Of a stretch of DNA of 64,000 bases, positions 9,275-19,833 are shown one piece after another. The notes under the pieces were generated by a model. The model did no database searches, had not been told where the DNA came from, and was given only the letters and a program-made list of their open reading frames with translations. A program made the position numbers and the translations under genes. Position 1 is the first letter of the stretch. Every line of letters begins with the position of its first letter. This DNA comes from CAYZJR01 sp964503045 (GTDB lineage: Bacteria > Cyanobacteriota > Vampirovibrionia > Obscuribacterales > Obscuribacteraceae): assembly GCA_964503045.1 (NCBI GenBank), contig CAZCZI010000018.1, positions 1 to 64,000 on the forward strand, in the 5' to 3' direction.

Positions 9275-9315
9275 AGCCAACTTACAGATCGCCAAACCCG
9301 CGAGTTGGCTTTTTC
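9275..9315 (+). terminator. Rho-independent terminator
   Basis: AGCCAAC at 9275-9281 pairs with GTTGGCT at 9304-9310, followed directly by a T-run (TTTTT). It lies immediately after the stop of the plus-strand TPR gene. The loop is long (22 nt). Confidence 0.7.
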
Positions 9316-9318
9316 TTC

Positions 9319-9348
9319 GGAACTAGCCGTTGCGGAACTAGCCGTTGC
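9319..9348. repeat. Perfect 15-bp tandem duplication
   Basis: GGAACTAGCCGTTGC occurs twice back to back (9319-9333, 9334-9348) between two convergent genes. Confidence 0.85.
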
Positions 9349-9380
9349 TCAGGTAAGAGATAAGCGAGCTCAAGGGACAA

Positions 9381-12300
9381 TTAAACGAGTCGAGCACGTC
9401 GCACTTCGATAAAATGCTCCTGACGATCTTCCTTAAGGCTAACGAAATTGTCGCCAGTTTTCTTGTTGTTGATGAACACGCCGGTCTCATCGCTCGTGTC
9501 GACATGTTTCACTGTTATATGATGCACCGTCTCGCGGTAACGGTAGTGCACCTTGAATTCGGTCCAATCCGGAGGAAGGCACGGCGCGACTAGCAGTTTG
9601 TTGACGTCGAGTTTGATTCCCAGAAGTGATTCGACGATCAACCGATACATCCAGCCGGCAGATCCCGTGTACCAGGTCCAGCCGCCACGTCCGGTGTGTG
9701 GTGAAACGGCGTACACATCGGCTGCCACCACATATGGTTCGACGCGATAGGTTTCGGTCAGTGATGCAGATGCTGCATGATTTACGGGATTGATCATCGA
9801 GAAGAGTTCCCAGGCCCGCTTACAGTCGCCTAGTTCTGCAAAAGCCATGGTGGCCCAAATTGCGCTGTGCGTGTATTGTCCTCCATTTTCTCTGACTCCT
9901 GGCACATAACCGCGAATGTAGCCAGGGTTCAAGTCGGCTTTGTCGAAGGGTGGATCAAGTAGTTGAATCAGCGCTTCGTCGCGTCGAACAAGATGTCGAT
10001 CGAGTGAATCCATCGCCGTAAGAGCAAACTTGGATTTGACACAACCGGACAAAACCGACCAACTCTGCGCAATTGAATCAATCTTGCATTCTATGTTTTC
10101 GTTTGAACCCAATGGCGTTCCGTCGTCGAAATATGCACGACGATACCAGTGTCCGTCCCATCCGTGTTTTTGCAAATTGGTGCGCAGTTTTTTCGCTTCG
10201 CCTTCGCAGAGTTGCACGAATGACGCGTCTGCTCGCCGACTTGCGATTTTCTTGAACGATTCGAGCACGTAGTAGAGGAAGAAGCCCAACCAAATGCTTT
10301 CACCATCGCCTTTTTCACCGACAAGATTCATGCCGTCATTCCAATCGCCGGTTCCTATCAGGGGCAATCCATGGTTGCCAAAACGCAATCCATTGGTGAT
10401 TGCGCGGACGCAGTGCTCGTACAATGTGCCAGACGTCTCCGATCGTCCCGGCAGGTCATAATAGGAGTCTTCATCGAGGGTGACTCGCCGCCCTTCGAGA
10501 AAGTTTATCGTTTCATCCAGCACGCCTGTGTCGCCGGTGCATTCAACGTAGCGGTGCGTCGCAAGCGGCAACCAGAGGTAATCGTCAGAGCAACGAGTGC
10601 GCACGCCGCGGCCGGATGGCGGGTGCCACCAGTGCTGCACGTCTCCTTCGATAAACTGTCGTGAAGCGCAGCGAATCAATTGTTCGCGCAGTAAAACCGG
10701 TTCGCAGTGCACAAGTGCCATCGTGTCCTGCAATTGGTCACGGAAGCCAAAGGCTCCTCCGGACTGATAGAATCCGCTGCGACCATACAGACGGCAGGCG
10801 ATCGTTTGATACAAGAGCCATCCGTTGACGAGCATGTTGAGAGATTTGTCCGGAGTATCCACATTGACCGCGCCAAGCGTATGTTTCCAGTAGTGGCAAG
10901 CTGCTTCGAACGATTCGAATCTGGCGCCGGTTCCACGAAAACGGCGTACTAGTATGCCGGCATCATTGGCGTCGCGCCCCGAGCCGACTCTGAAAATAAT
11001 CTCGCGCTCTTCTGCGTCCCTGAGTTCGAATTGAGTGTGCATAGCACCGCATGGATCCAACCCGGCACCGACTTTGCCTGAAAGCCGAGAGGCAGACATG
11101 GACTGTGGTTTGCGTAGCGTTCCATTGCGTCCGATGAATTCTGAACGATCACCAGTTACAGTTCTGCCGACCACGCCGTCTACGTCAAGGAAGGCGACGC
11201 GATCAGAAAATTCCGCATTGTATGGATTACGTACAAACAGTGCCCCGGTTCGAGCATCAATCTCGGTGGTGACATGCATCGACGATTTAGATCGCAGATC
11301 GCCGAGCACCCACTCCATGTAGGCTGCAACCGAAAGCGATCGAGTTCTCCCGGAGATGTTGCGCACTTTCAACGTATAGAATTTGACCGGCGCATCCACG
11401 GCAACATGAATCCAAAGTTCGGAAACAATACCGCCTTCGGTGTGCTCGAACGCGGTGTACCCGAAACCATGTCTTGTGACATAAGGCGTGGCACCGCGCG
11501 CAGGCAGTGGTGTCGGCGACCAGAAGTAGCCGGTTTGTTCATCGCGAATGTATAGAGCCTCGCCTGCAGCATCGCATACCGGGTCATTGCTCCAGGGGGT
11601 GAGACGATACTCGTGTGCATTCTCGCACCAGGTATAGCCGCCACCGCTTTCTGTCACCACACATCCAAAGTATGGATTGGCAAGAACATTGACCCATGGC
11701 GCGGGTGTACTTTGTTCATGAGAAGTAGTGATGATGTACTCTCGTCCATCAGGAGTGAATCCACCGAAGCCGTTGCCGAGGATTAAATCGCGCCGAGTCT
11801 CGCCGGCAGTCGGCAACTCAGGACGGTGGCTCGCGATCACCTTTAATGGTGGTACACGCGGCTCAAGTTGAGCACGGCGGTTGACCTGTTCTTCTAAGGT
11901 TCCGCGATTATCAGAAACAATCACTCGAGCCACTGACTGTAGTAGCACTCTGTCTTCAATCGAGATTTGCTCTGCAGCACGCACGAAAATGCCACCGGCT
12001 CGATCAACCAGATTGGCTTCGACGCCAGCCGCGATAAGCCCGAGAATCTGCTCCTGAAGCTGTTGCCGATAGCCGGCGTGATCTTCGTTCCATACAACCA
12101 GATCGACCGCCAGACCCTTCAGGCGCCAATAAGCATGTGCTTGTACCATTTGACGAACCAGCTCGATGTTTGCCTGGTCTCTGATTTTAACCAGGACGAT
12201 CGGCAAATCGCCTGAAATAGCATAGCCCCATAAACCTGACTGTCCGCGCCGGTTTTTCATCAGCGTGCTGGCATCGGCACGCATTGATGCGTTTGCATAA

Positions 12301-15300
12301 ACTACTGCACTGGCCAGGGTTGAGTACAGCTGCGCATCAGCATCGGTGGCATTCAACTGTCGAAGCAACACCTGGCTGTGAGTCCACGCCAGGTCGAAGA
12401 CGCGATCGGCCATGACTCGCTCGCAATATTTTTCTACGAGCGCCATTGCCGATTCTCTCGACGGACCAACACCGGTGACGAAGTTGAATGTCGCCTCTGC
12501 TTCGGGTTCGAGTGTAATTCGACAGCGAATGGAGACTATCGGATCGAGCACACTTCCGTGGCTGCCGGACAATGGCGTCGACTGCGTCATTGCATCCGGG
12601 TTTTGTAGGGTGTTGCCCCGGCCAATGAACTTGGCGCGATCCGTTTCGTAAGAAATTTGCTGAGACTTCGAATTAGGAGAATGTGCCGCCATCAGATGGA
12701 ACATCCACGGGGGTTGCTCACCCGGCGAGCGGGGACGACGAGTACAAAGAATGGCCTGGCGTTGCTCGACGATTTCAGTTTGTACAAACAAGTTACTGAA
12801 AGCCGGGTGCAGCGCATCTGAGATCGGCGACGCCAAAACCACTTCACCGTAGCTGGTGACATCGATTACTTTGCGCACTGATGACTGATTGGAAATTCTC
12901 AATCGGCGCAGTTCGATATCATCTTCGGAAGACACAACCACTTCCGTGTGCGCAACGAGATCGTTGTCGCGACGGCGATACTCTATGCGCGCGTCCGAGA
13001 AGATAGCCTCGAAGGAATCGGGGCGTTTGGTAGTGGGTTGATGCGTGGCGGACCAAAACTCGCCCTTTGACAGGTCACGTATGTAGCAAAAACTTCCGGA
13101 GTTGTCGCAAGTGCTGTCTTCACTCCACCTTGTCACTGCCAGATCTTTCCAGCGACTATAGCCGCCGCCGGAATTTGTCATCATCACGTGGTATCGGCTG
13201 TTCGACAATAGCTGCAATTCAGGAAACTGCGTGTTAGGGCTGCTAATTGCGCGAACTGGAGTTTCGTCACCACCGGTGGTGAGGCGCACTCCAGTAATCT
13301 CCTCGGACTGCGAGCGAAACACTCCGGACTTCGGAATTCTCTCTTGCAACAACAAGATTGTTGCCTGGATGATTGGATCGGATTGAAAGCGTTGCTGCAT
13401 TCGTCTATTGAGCAGCAAAAAGGCCAGCGACAGCAATGTCATACCTTGATGGTGAGCCATATACGACTGAATTACCGCGTGCGTTTTCCCGCGTGGTAAA
13501 CGCGACCGTGTATAGTCAATCGCTTCATAGAGTCCATATCTGGTTTCGAATCCTTCAGCGGCAAGCCTCTGCAAATTGAGACATGATTCCTCCGGTAAGA
13601 CCATAAGAGCCAACGCGGACGCATATGGTGCGATCACAAGATCTTCGCCTAATCCTCGTTTCAACCCGAGACCTGGAACACCAAAGGCCTTGTATTGATA
13701 GTTGAGTTGAAGGTCGACGGCGAAGTAACCTGATTCGGACACCCCCCATGGAACGCCGTGCTGATTGCCGTATTCTATTTGTCGCCTCACTGCGGCCTTA
13801 TATGTCTGATCGAGCAGAGTGTTCTCATAACTCGGCATCACTAACAGTGGCATGAGGTACTCGAACATCGAACCGCTCCAAGAACACAAAACCGGCTCGC
13901 CATCAACAGTAGCAAGCAGACGCCCGAGAGCGAACCAACTCTCCTGCGCCAATTGTCCCTGAGCGATGGCGACGAAATTACACAGCCTTGCCTCAGAGGC
14001 GAGCAGATCATAGTAGCTGCTGTCAAGGCGACGCTGTTCTACGTTAAAGCCGATGGATAGGAGATGCCGCCGACTGTCGTATAGAAACTCATAGTCCATG
14101 CGCGCAAACTCGCCTGCCTGAGACGCGAGATTCTCGATTTGGGAAATTCTATTGGCTGCTCTCGTGCTACCTAGTTCAACCTGCTTGCGAATCTCTTCAC
14201 AAAATCCATCTTTGGCAATCGGCAACTCCAATGCAGCCAACTCATGCAATGAAGTTTGCGCGGACAAACCGGCTTGCTCGCAAAGAATCTCGTCCGCTCC
14301 GGCTGTGGAAGTCCAGGGTGCCAGGAAAGTCAATTCATCACGCGCAATGGCGCATTGCTTGGCCAGAGACTGGCTCCACCAGCGCTCGTCTTCTGTGCCA
14401 TTGATACTCAACGACGCAGCAATTTCTTGAGCCGAAAGAGTAAGCGCATAAAGAAGCGAACTCACGGCACCAAGTGAAACAAGCGGAACGTCACAAACGG
14501 CTTGAATCTTTTTTTGAAACTGCACCAAAGTCGGTGCCGCCAACTTTGTGACGTCTGCAAGAATTTCCGCCGTATCGCGCATACCTTCAAACAGACGCGC
14601 CCCAGCAATTGGATGGCCTGAAAGCGCGAGTAAACCCGGACGCAACGTCAAGAAGTCGGCGGCAAGATTTCCACTGTCGACGGTTGAGACATATGCCGGT
14701 TGCAAGCACTTCAGAGTTTGCGTATCGTACCAGTTATAAAAGTGGCCGCGGTGTCGATCGAGCTTGTGCAGAGTCTTGAAGGCGTTTTCAGTCCGCTCAA
14801 TTAGCTGTCCGGTTGGGATGTAACCAAAGTCATATGCAGAGAGATTTGCCAGTAATGAAAGACCGATGTTGGTTGGCGACGTTCTGTGCGCCACCTTTTC
14901 CACAGGGTGTTCCTGATAATTATCCGGGGGCAACCAGTTATCGTCGGCTCCGGCAAACTTCTCGAAAAATGCCCAAGTCTTTCGCGAAAGCTTATGAAGA
15001 AACCTCAATTGCACGTCGGTCAACCGCGCGTCGTATAGGGGCACTGGTTTGCTTATAGTCCAGGCGAGAAACGGTGACGCAAACCACATCAACAAAATCG
15101 GCGCAGCCACCATCAGCACTTCGGGTCTCAATATAAGCAAACAAACGCCAGTGGTGAGCGCGCAAACTGGTGCAATCCTCATCCTGCTTCCGAATGTCGC
15201 CAAGTCACAACCCATGTTCGCCCCCGACTCACTCGACGTCACCCATTCGAGCAATTTTCGCCGGCTGAAAAACATGCGCTGACATGTTTTTAGGATGGCG

Positions 15301-18041
15301 CTGAGATTGCGGTAAGCCTCATACGGTAACTGCGCCAGCGTAAACAACGCCTGGCCGAAATCGAGCGCGGCCGCCTCGACAGCCGAAGAGAGGTGTTGAC
15401 TCATAAGCACGTCTTCGGACTTGCGCGTTAAACCGACTGCGGAAGCCGCGAGTATAGGCGTGATGATGAAAGCAATTACGACGGCAGTCCAGAACCCTGG
15501 TGGCACAAGGAGAAGCCAACCGATAAACAGAAGCACCGTCAAGGCGGGAGCGACAAGACTGCGTCGAAGGTTGTCGAACAACTTCCATCGCGAGAGCATT
15601 GAAAGCGGATTCTTTTCCCACCGCCCATCACCTAAAGGCACCCTCGGGAAGAGCCAGGCAAGCAACTGCCAATCGCCGCGAATCCAACGATATCTGCGAC
15701 TCATGTCCACGTTGTAACTCGATGGATACTCCTCGTAAAGCTGAACATCACTCAACAGTGCTGAGCGAACATAACAACCTTCGAGCAGATCGTGACTGAG
15801 AATGCGATTTTCGGGAAAGCGATTTTCTAGAGTGCGCTCAAACGTATCGACATCATAAATACCCTTTCCAATGAAAGAACCTTCACCGAACAGGTCCTGA
15901 TAAACATCCGACACAGCACGCGTATATGGATCAATCCCGGTTTCACTGCCAAACAACGCTGAATACCGCGAACGCTTGTCTCCGGAAAGACTCAATGAAA
16001 CTCGCGGTTGAAGAATGCCGTAGCCTTGCGTAACCAACTTTTTCTCGACATCGTAAATCGCACGATTGAGTGGATGCATCATTGCACCGACAAACTTTCG
16101 CGCAGCGTCGCGCGGAAGTTGCGTATCGGTATCCAACGTGATCACATACCGCACAGACGACAAAACGGCTGTCTTTCCAACCACTAATGAAAAGTACTTC
16201 GAACTCTCGGACGAATCAGTGCGCAGCAATGCGTTCAACGCACCTAACTTTCCACGCTTGCGTTCGTACCCCATCCAGGCGTTTTCACTCTGATTCCATT
16301 GACGCGCTCGATGAAACAAGAAAAATGCGTCACTCCCGTACTTCTCGTTTAACTCATTGATGCGCGTCTGTGCGAGTTGAACCAGCGAGTCATCGTCGGG
16401 ACGCGTTTGTTCACTAGCATCCGGGAAGTCCGTCAATAAACCGAAATACAAATTATCGTCCTGGTTGGCCGCAAAGCGAACTTCTAGTGCTTCGACTAGT
16501 TTCTCAACACCGGCTTGACTGCCCAGCATGGTGGGCACCACCACCAGTGTGCGCCCTTCCGTCGGAATTCCTTGTGAGAAGTCCATTTTGGGCAGCGGAC
16601 GCGGCGCAACAAAGAGCGTGACCAACCAATTAACGAGTGCGACCGCCAGTTGACTGGAGCAAACTGCAGTTGTGACGCAGAGCACTATCAGCAGCCAATC
16701 ATCCACATTGTTGCGCTGAGCTTTCAGCATCAGCCACATCGTGATGCCGACCGTGGCAATGAGAATCGTCGCCAGATAACAGAGCAATGGACGATGCTGG
16801 CAGACTCGACGCACGCTCTGATTTACGGTCTTGCGCACTCGAGCGATGCACTCCGTCTGTTTCAGCCCTTCGTCCACCAGATAATATCCGACATGTGCCG
16901 AGCGATCGTTTGTTCCTTTTTCTTCACCGGACTTCTTTGCCAGTTCCACAACCAATCGAGCCAAATCCCATTCGGTCATCGGACTGAATTTCGCCATCTT
17001 CTCGACGACATGCCGATATCGATCGCGTGTCGCAAAATCCATTTTCTGATAGACACCAGGAGGATCTTCTCGCAATGCACTTTCAACAGTGCTGTTGTCC
17101 TCCACAAAATCTTCCCAATTCGTAGCGCCGAGATAACGCAAACTGCCGATGCTGTTGCTGATAGAGACTTGATCGGCCGCCTGCTGCTGTGTCTCCAATT
17201 GAACCAATAGTTCGATTGTAGAGCCGGATTCAGATAGTCTCTGCTCAATCCAAGTAAGCGGCAATGCTAGAGCGGTGCTGTGCCCCTGCAATCGACGTGC
17301 CAACTCGGCAACGAAGGAGCTGACCATAGGCGGATTCGACCGCGCCATATCAGCAATCTCCAAAATCAGACTCTTGGGATCGGTCTCGGCGACTTTGATC
17401 ATCCGATCTGCCCAAACCTCCGCTCGCTCGCGATCTTTCTTGCTTGCCGAGATACGAGCGGCTACACGCCTGAGATTCTCAATCAAGGCAAGGCGCAGCA
17501 TGATAGGAATCGCCCACAACTCTCCCAGCTTGAGTGGAGCTAAAGATTGATAGGCAGAAACGAAACGACTTAGCGTTTTCGTGTCCAATCGCCCATCGCC
17601 GTGCGAAATAGTCTCCAGCGCCAAGTTGTAAACTCGCGGCAACCCCATCGAAGTACCATTGAGCAAGGTCGGAAGCTCGCGACTGTAGCCCTTTGGCAAG
17701 TGCCGCTTAGCCAGTCGAATCTGTTCTTCGATCAGGTAAAAGTTGTCTAGAAGCCACTCTCCGGCTGGAGTGATGCGACGATTCTCCTTGACCGTCTCAC
17801 CCAACAAATGGACTACAACGGAAAGTACTCGTTCATTATCCGAAAGGCGCCAGAGTAGTTGATTGTCGCGCCCGCCAGGGCTTACTTTATGCCAGCCGGC
17901 GAGGTTCCTGCCATGCTGTTCCATCTGGTCGACACTGAAGAGCTCACCTCGCAATGGCAGCTCTTCTTCGGGTATTGCACCGTTCAGTCCGCTTTCACGA
18001 AAGAATTTTTTGATGACTGAACCAGTTATTTGAGATTGCAT
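9381..18041 (-). CDS. ndvB: Cyclic beta-1,2-glucan synthase-like (NdvB/Cgs-type)
   Basis: At 2886 residues this matches the size of rhizobial NdvB and Brucella Cgs. Hydrophobic segments flank a family-84-type glycosyltransferase region: a DTDTQLPRDAARK motif near residue 636, SALFGSETGIDPYTRAVSD, and an RRYRWIRGDWQL motif near 780. A glycoamylase-like domain (about 1340-1530) follows, with CSWSGSMFEYLMP and SYMAHHQGMTL. Two related beta-sandwich modules then begin near 1630 and 2134, and a GH94 phosphorylase-type catalytic domain carries GTGDWNDGMN near 2565. In known homologues the membrane glycosyltransferase makes a protein-linked linear beta-1,2-glucan from UDP-glucose, and the GH94 domain controls chain length before cyclisation. 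The product is periplasmic and relates to osmotic adaptation and host interaction. The gene is monocistronic and divergent from the DUF2252 gene. Confidence 0.88.
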   Translation of the reverse strand: MQSQITGSVIKKFFRESGLNGAIPEEELPLRGELFSVDQMEQHGRNLAGWHKVSPGGRDNQLLWRLSDNERVLSVVVHLLGETVKENRRITPAGEWLLDNFYLIEEQIRLAKRHLPKGYSRELPTLLNGTSMGLPRVYNLALETISHGDGRLDTKTLSRFVSAYQSLAPLKLGELWAIPIMLRLALIENLRRVAARISASKKDRERAEVWADRMIKVAETDPKSLILEIADMARSNPPMVSSFVAELARRLQGHSTALALPLTWIEQRLSESGSTIELLVQLETQQQAADQVSISNSIGSLRYLGATNWEDFVEDNSTVESALREDPPGVYQKMDFATRDRYRHVVEKMAKFSPMTEWDLARLVVELAKKSGEEKGTNDRSAHVGYYLVDEGLKQTECIARVRKTVNQSVRRVCQHRPLLCYLATILIATVGITMWLMLKAQRNNVDDWLLIVLCVTTAVCSSQLAVALVNWLVTLFVAPRPLPKMDFSQGIPTEGRTLVVVPTMLGSQAGVEKLVEALEVRFAANQDDNLYFGLLTDFPDASEQTRPDDDSLVQLAQTRINELNEKYGSDAFFLFHRARQWNQSENAWMGYERKRGKLGALNALLRTDSSESSKYFSLVVGKTAVLSSVRYVITLDTDTQLPRDAARKFVGAMMHPLNRAIYDVEKKLVTQGYGILQPRVSLSLSGDKRSRYSALFGSETGIDPYTRAVSDVYQDLFGEGSFIGKGIYDVDTFERTLENRFPENRILSHDLLEGCYVRSALLSDVQLYEEYPSSYNVDMSRRYRWIRGDWQLLAWLFPRVPLGDGRWEKNPLSMLSRWKLFDNLRRSLVAPALTVLLFIGWLLLVPPGFWTAVVIAFIITPILAASAVGLTRKSEDVLMSQHLSSAVEAAALDFGQALFTLAQLPYEAYRNLSAILKTCQRMFFSRRKLLEWVTSSESGANMGCDLATFGSRMRIAPVCALTTGVCLLILRPEVLMVAAPILLMWFASPFLAWTISKPVPLYDARLTDVQLRFLHKLSRKTWAFFEKFAGADDNWLPPDNYQEHPVEKVAHRTSPTNIGLSLLANLSAYDFGYIPTGQLIERTENAFKTLHKLDRHRGHFYNWYDTQTLKCLQPAYVSTVDSGNLAADFLTLRPGLLALSGHPIAGARLFEGMRDTAEILADVTKLAAPTLVQFQKKIQAVCDVPLVSLGAVSSLLYALTLSAQEIAASLSINGTEDERWWSQSLAKQCAIARDELTFLAPWTSTAGADEILCEQAGLSAQTSLHELAALELPIAKDGFCEEIRKQVELGSTRAANRISQIENLASQAGEFARMDYEFLYDSRRHLLSIGFNVEQRRLDSSYYDLLASEARLCNFVAIAQGQLAQESWFALGRLLATVDGEPVLCSWSGSMFEYLMPLLVMPSYENTLLDQTYKAAVRRQIEYGNQHGVPWGVSESGYFAVDLQLNYQYKAFGVPGLGLKRGLGEDLVIAPYASALALMVLPEESCLNLQRLAAEGFETRYGLYEAIDYTRSRLPRGKTHAVIQSYMAHHQGMTLLSLAFLLLNRRMQQRFQSDPIIQATILLLQERIPKSGVFRSQSEEITGVRLTTGGDETPVRAISSPNTQFPELQLLSNSRYHVMMTNSGGGYSRWKDLAVTRWSEDSTCDNSGSFCYIRDLSKGEFWSATHQPTTKRPDSFEAIFSDARIEYRRRDNDLVAHTEVVVSSEDDIELRRLRISNQSSVRKVIDVTSYGEVVLASPISDALHPAFSNLFVQTEIVEQRQAILCTRRPRSPGEQPPWMFHLMAAHSPNSKSQQISYETDRAKFIGRGNTLQNPDAMTQSTPLSGSHGSVLDPIVSIRCRITLEPEAEATFNFVTGVGPSRESAMALVEKYCERVMADRVFDLAWTHSQVLLRQLNATDADAQLYSTLASAVVYANASMRADASTLMKNRRGQSGLWGYAISGDLPIVLVKIRDQANIELVRQMVQAHAYWRLKGLAVDLVVWNEDHAGYRQQLQEQILGLIAAGVEANLVDRAGGIFVRAAEQISIEDRVLLQSVARVIVSDNRGTLEEQVNRRAQLEPRVPPLKVIASHRPELPTAGETRRDLILGNGFGGFTPDGREYIITTSHEQSTPAPWVNVLANPYFGCVVTESGGGYTWCENAHEYRLTPWSNDPVCDAAGEALYIRDEQTGYFWSPTPLPARGATPYVTRHGFGYTAFEHTEGGIVSELWIHVAVDAPVKFYTLKVRNISGRTRSLSVAAYMEWVLGDLRSKSSMHVTTEIDARTGALFVRNPYNAEFSDRVAFLDVDGVVGRTVTGDRSEFIGRNGTLRKPQSMSASRLSGKVGAGLDPCGAMHTQFELRDAEEREIIFRVGSGRDANDAGILVRRFRGTGARFESFEAACHYWKHTLGAVNVDTPDKSLNMLVNGWLLYQTIACRLYGRSGFYQSGGAFGFRDQLQDTMALVHCEPVLLREQLIRCASRQFIEGDVQHWWHPPSGRGVRTRCSDDYLWLPLATHRYVECTGDTGVLDETINFLEGRRVTLDEDSYYDLPGRSETSGTLYEHCVRAITNGLRFGNHGLPLIGTGDWNDGMNLVGEKGDGESIWLGFFLYYVLESFKKIASRRADASFVQLCEGEAKKLRTNLQKHGWDGHWYRRAYFDDGTPLGSNENIECKIDSIAQSWSVLSGCVKSKFALTAMDSLDRHLVRRDEALIQLLDPPFDKADLNPGYIRGYVPGVRENGGQYTHSAIWATMAFAELGDCKRAWELFSMINPVNHAASASLTETYRVEPYVVAADVYAVSPHTGRGGWTWYTGSAGWMYRLIVESLLGIKLDVNKLLVAPCLPPDWTEFKVHYRYRETVHHITVKHVDTSDETGVFINNKKTGDNFVSLKEDRQEHFIEVRRARLV

Positions 18042-18291
18042 AGGTCAATTGTAGAGCAGTTGAGACTCTATTACGACTGCAGCGTTAAAAGAACATGAGT
18101 TTGTGGAGTCCGCCGGAATATAAGCAGGTCGGATAAGAGGAGCACCGAATATGGTGCAGGTCTGCGAGCAGAAGTTACAATCACCTGCAATCGCAACCTG
18201 TTTCTAGCAATATCTACGATACCGCGCACGATGGACGTTTCGTTGTAAAGTTGATATGTTGAATCGGAAATCTAATTCTTCGAGCTGCTAA

Positions 18292-19698
18292 ATGAGAAAG
18301 AAGACTTCAAAGAAAGGTAAAATTCCACGCTTCGCTGCTATGGAACACATTGGTGCAACCAGGGCTGAACGAAAAGACCTGGGCAAGTCCGCCAGACAAA
18401 AAGCGTCGCTTGAATCGCACGCCAAACTTCATATCCCTCAGTCCGGCAGAGACGTTATTGCACTTCTGGAAAAATCGAATGTAGGGCGCATCAAAGAGTT
18501 GGTGCCCATTCGGTATGGGCGCATGCTCGCTTCTCCATTTACGTTTTACAGAGGCAGCGCCGCCCTAATGGCATTCGACTTAGCTGCCACGCCGACATCA
18601 GAATGCATCGTTCAGGCGTGTGGTGATTGTCATATTCAAAACTTCGGTGCATTTGCCACTCCCGAGCGTAAAATTGTCGTCGACATAAATGATTTTGATG
18701 AGACCTTGCCTGCGCCCTGGGAATGGGATGTAAAACGATTGGCTGCCAGTCTCGTTTTAGCTGCAACTGCCAATGAACTTTCACCTGACGTCGGACAAAA
18801 CGCCGCCTTCATCATGGCTCAGGCTTATCGCGAACACATTGCAGAGCTGTCAGAAATGTCATTATTAGAGGCATGGTACTCGCATGTGCAAGCGAACACG
18901 ATTGTGGAAATGAGCACAAATGAAACCAGGAAGCGTCAAGAAAAGCAGCTAAAAGAAGCTCTTGCAAGATCATCGCCGGAAATCTTAATGGAAAAGTTTA
19001 CCGTGACGGCGAATGGAAAGGTTCGCTTCAAGGATATCCCGCCACTTTTGTGCCATATACAAGGAGTGACTGCCGGACAACAGGAAAAGCTGGCATTCGA
19101 GGCATATCGAAAAACATTGCCGGAAGATCGCCGAGTGTTGCTGGATAAGTTTGAAATGGTTGACATTGCCAGAAAAGTCGTCGGTATTGGCAGCGTTGGC
19201 ACTCTGTGCGGTGTCATTTTACTTGCCAGTTCTGAACAGGATATGCTCATATTGCAATTGAAGGAAGCACGGAAATCGGTGCTGGAACCCTATACCGGCC
19301 CGTCAAAATACGAGCACCAAGGGCAGCGAGTCGTGGTGGGTCAAAAACTTATGCAGGCGGCCAGCGACATGTTTCTCGGCTGGGCAACCGGTCCACGACC
19401 ACCGCATAGACACTTTTTCATTCGGCAACTCAGAGATGTGAAGATCGGCGTAAACACAGCGCTTTGGGACAAGAATGATTTCAAATTTCTGCCCGCGCTG
19501 GCCGGGCAGATTCTTGCCAGAGCCCATGCGCGAACGGGCGATGCATCCTTTATTCGCGGCTACCTCGGCAAAACCAATGCCTTTGACGAGGCCATCTCCT
19601 CCTATGCGGTCGCCTACGCAAAACAAACCGAACGTGACTACCGCCAGTTCGTAAAAGCCTGCAAATCAGGCTCTCTAAACGCTCAATCAATAGACTAA
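18292..19698 (+). CDS. DUF2252 family protein
   Basis: This 468-residue cytoplasmic protein has the hallmark DUF2252 blocks. They are RYGRMLASPFTFYRGSA (about 74-90), a GDCHIQNFG motif (about 106-114), and VVDINDFDETLPAPWEWDVK followed by RLAASLVLA. The GDxHxxN and INDFDE motifs resemble the catalytic and metal-binding loops of aminoglycoside-phosphotransferase-like kinases, so a kinase-like fold is likely; the substrate is unknown. The N-terminus is lysine-rich. The gene stands alone, divergent from the glucan synthase gene across a 250-bp gap. The ATG at 18292 has no strong ribosome site. Confidence 0.88.
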   Translation: MRKKTSKKGKIPRFAAMEHIGATRAERKDLGKSARQKASLESHAKLHIPQSGRDVIALLEKSNVGRIKELVPIRYGRMLASPFTFYRGSAALMAFDLAATPTSECIVQACGDCHIQNFGAFATPERKIVVDINDFDETLPAPWEWDVKRLAASLVLAATANELSPDVGQNAAFIMAQAYREHIAELSEMSLLEAWYSHVQANTIVEMSTNETRKRQEKQLKEALARSSPEILMEKFTVTANGKVRFKDIPPLLCHIQGVTAGQQEKLAFEAYRKTLPEDRRVLLDKFEMVDIARKVVGIGSVGTLCGVILLASSEQDMLILQLKEARKSVLEPYTGPSKYEHQGQRVVVGQKLMQAASDMFLGWATGPRPPHRHFFIRQLRDVKIGVNTALWDKNDFKFLPALAGQILARAHARTGDASFIRGYLGKTNAFDEAISSYAVAYAKQTERDYRQFVKACKSGSLNAQSID

Positions 19699-19833
19699 GC
19701 ACGTGACTCTACTGCACGTTTTCGGAGTAATACGTCTAAGGGATGATTCGCAATCATTCCCCGGAGGTTGGACACTTTCCTCGAATAGGAACAGAATTCC
19801 CATACGTGTCGAAACAGTGCAGGACCAAAATCA

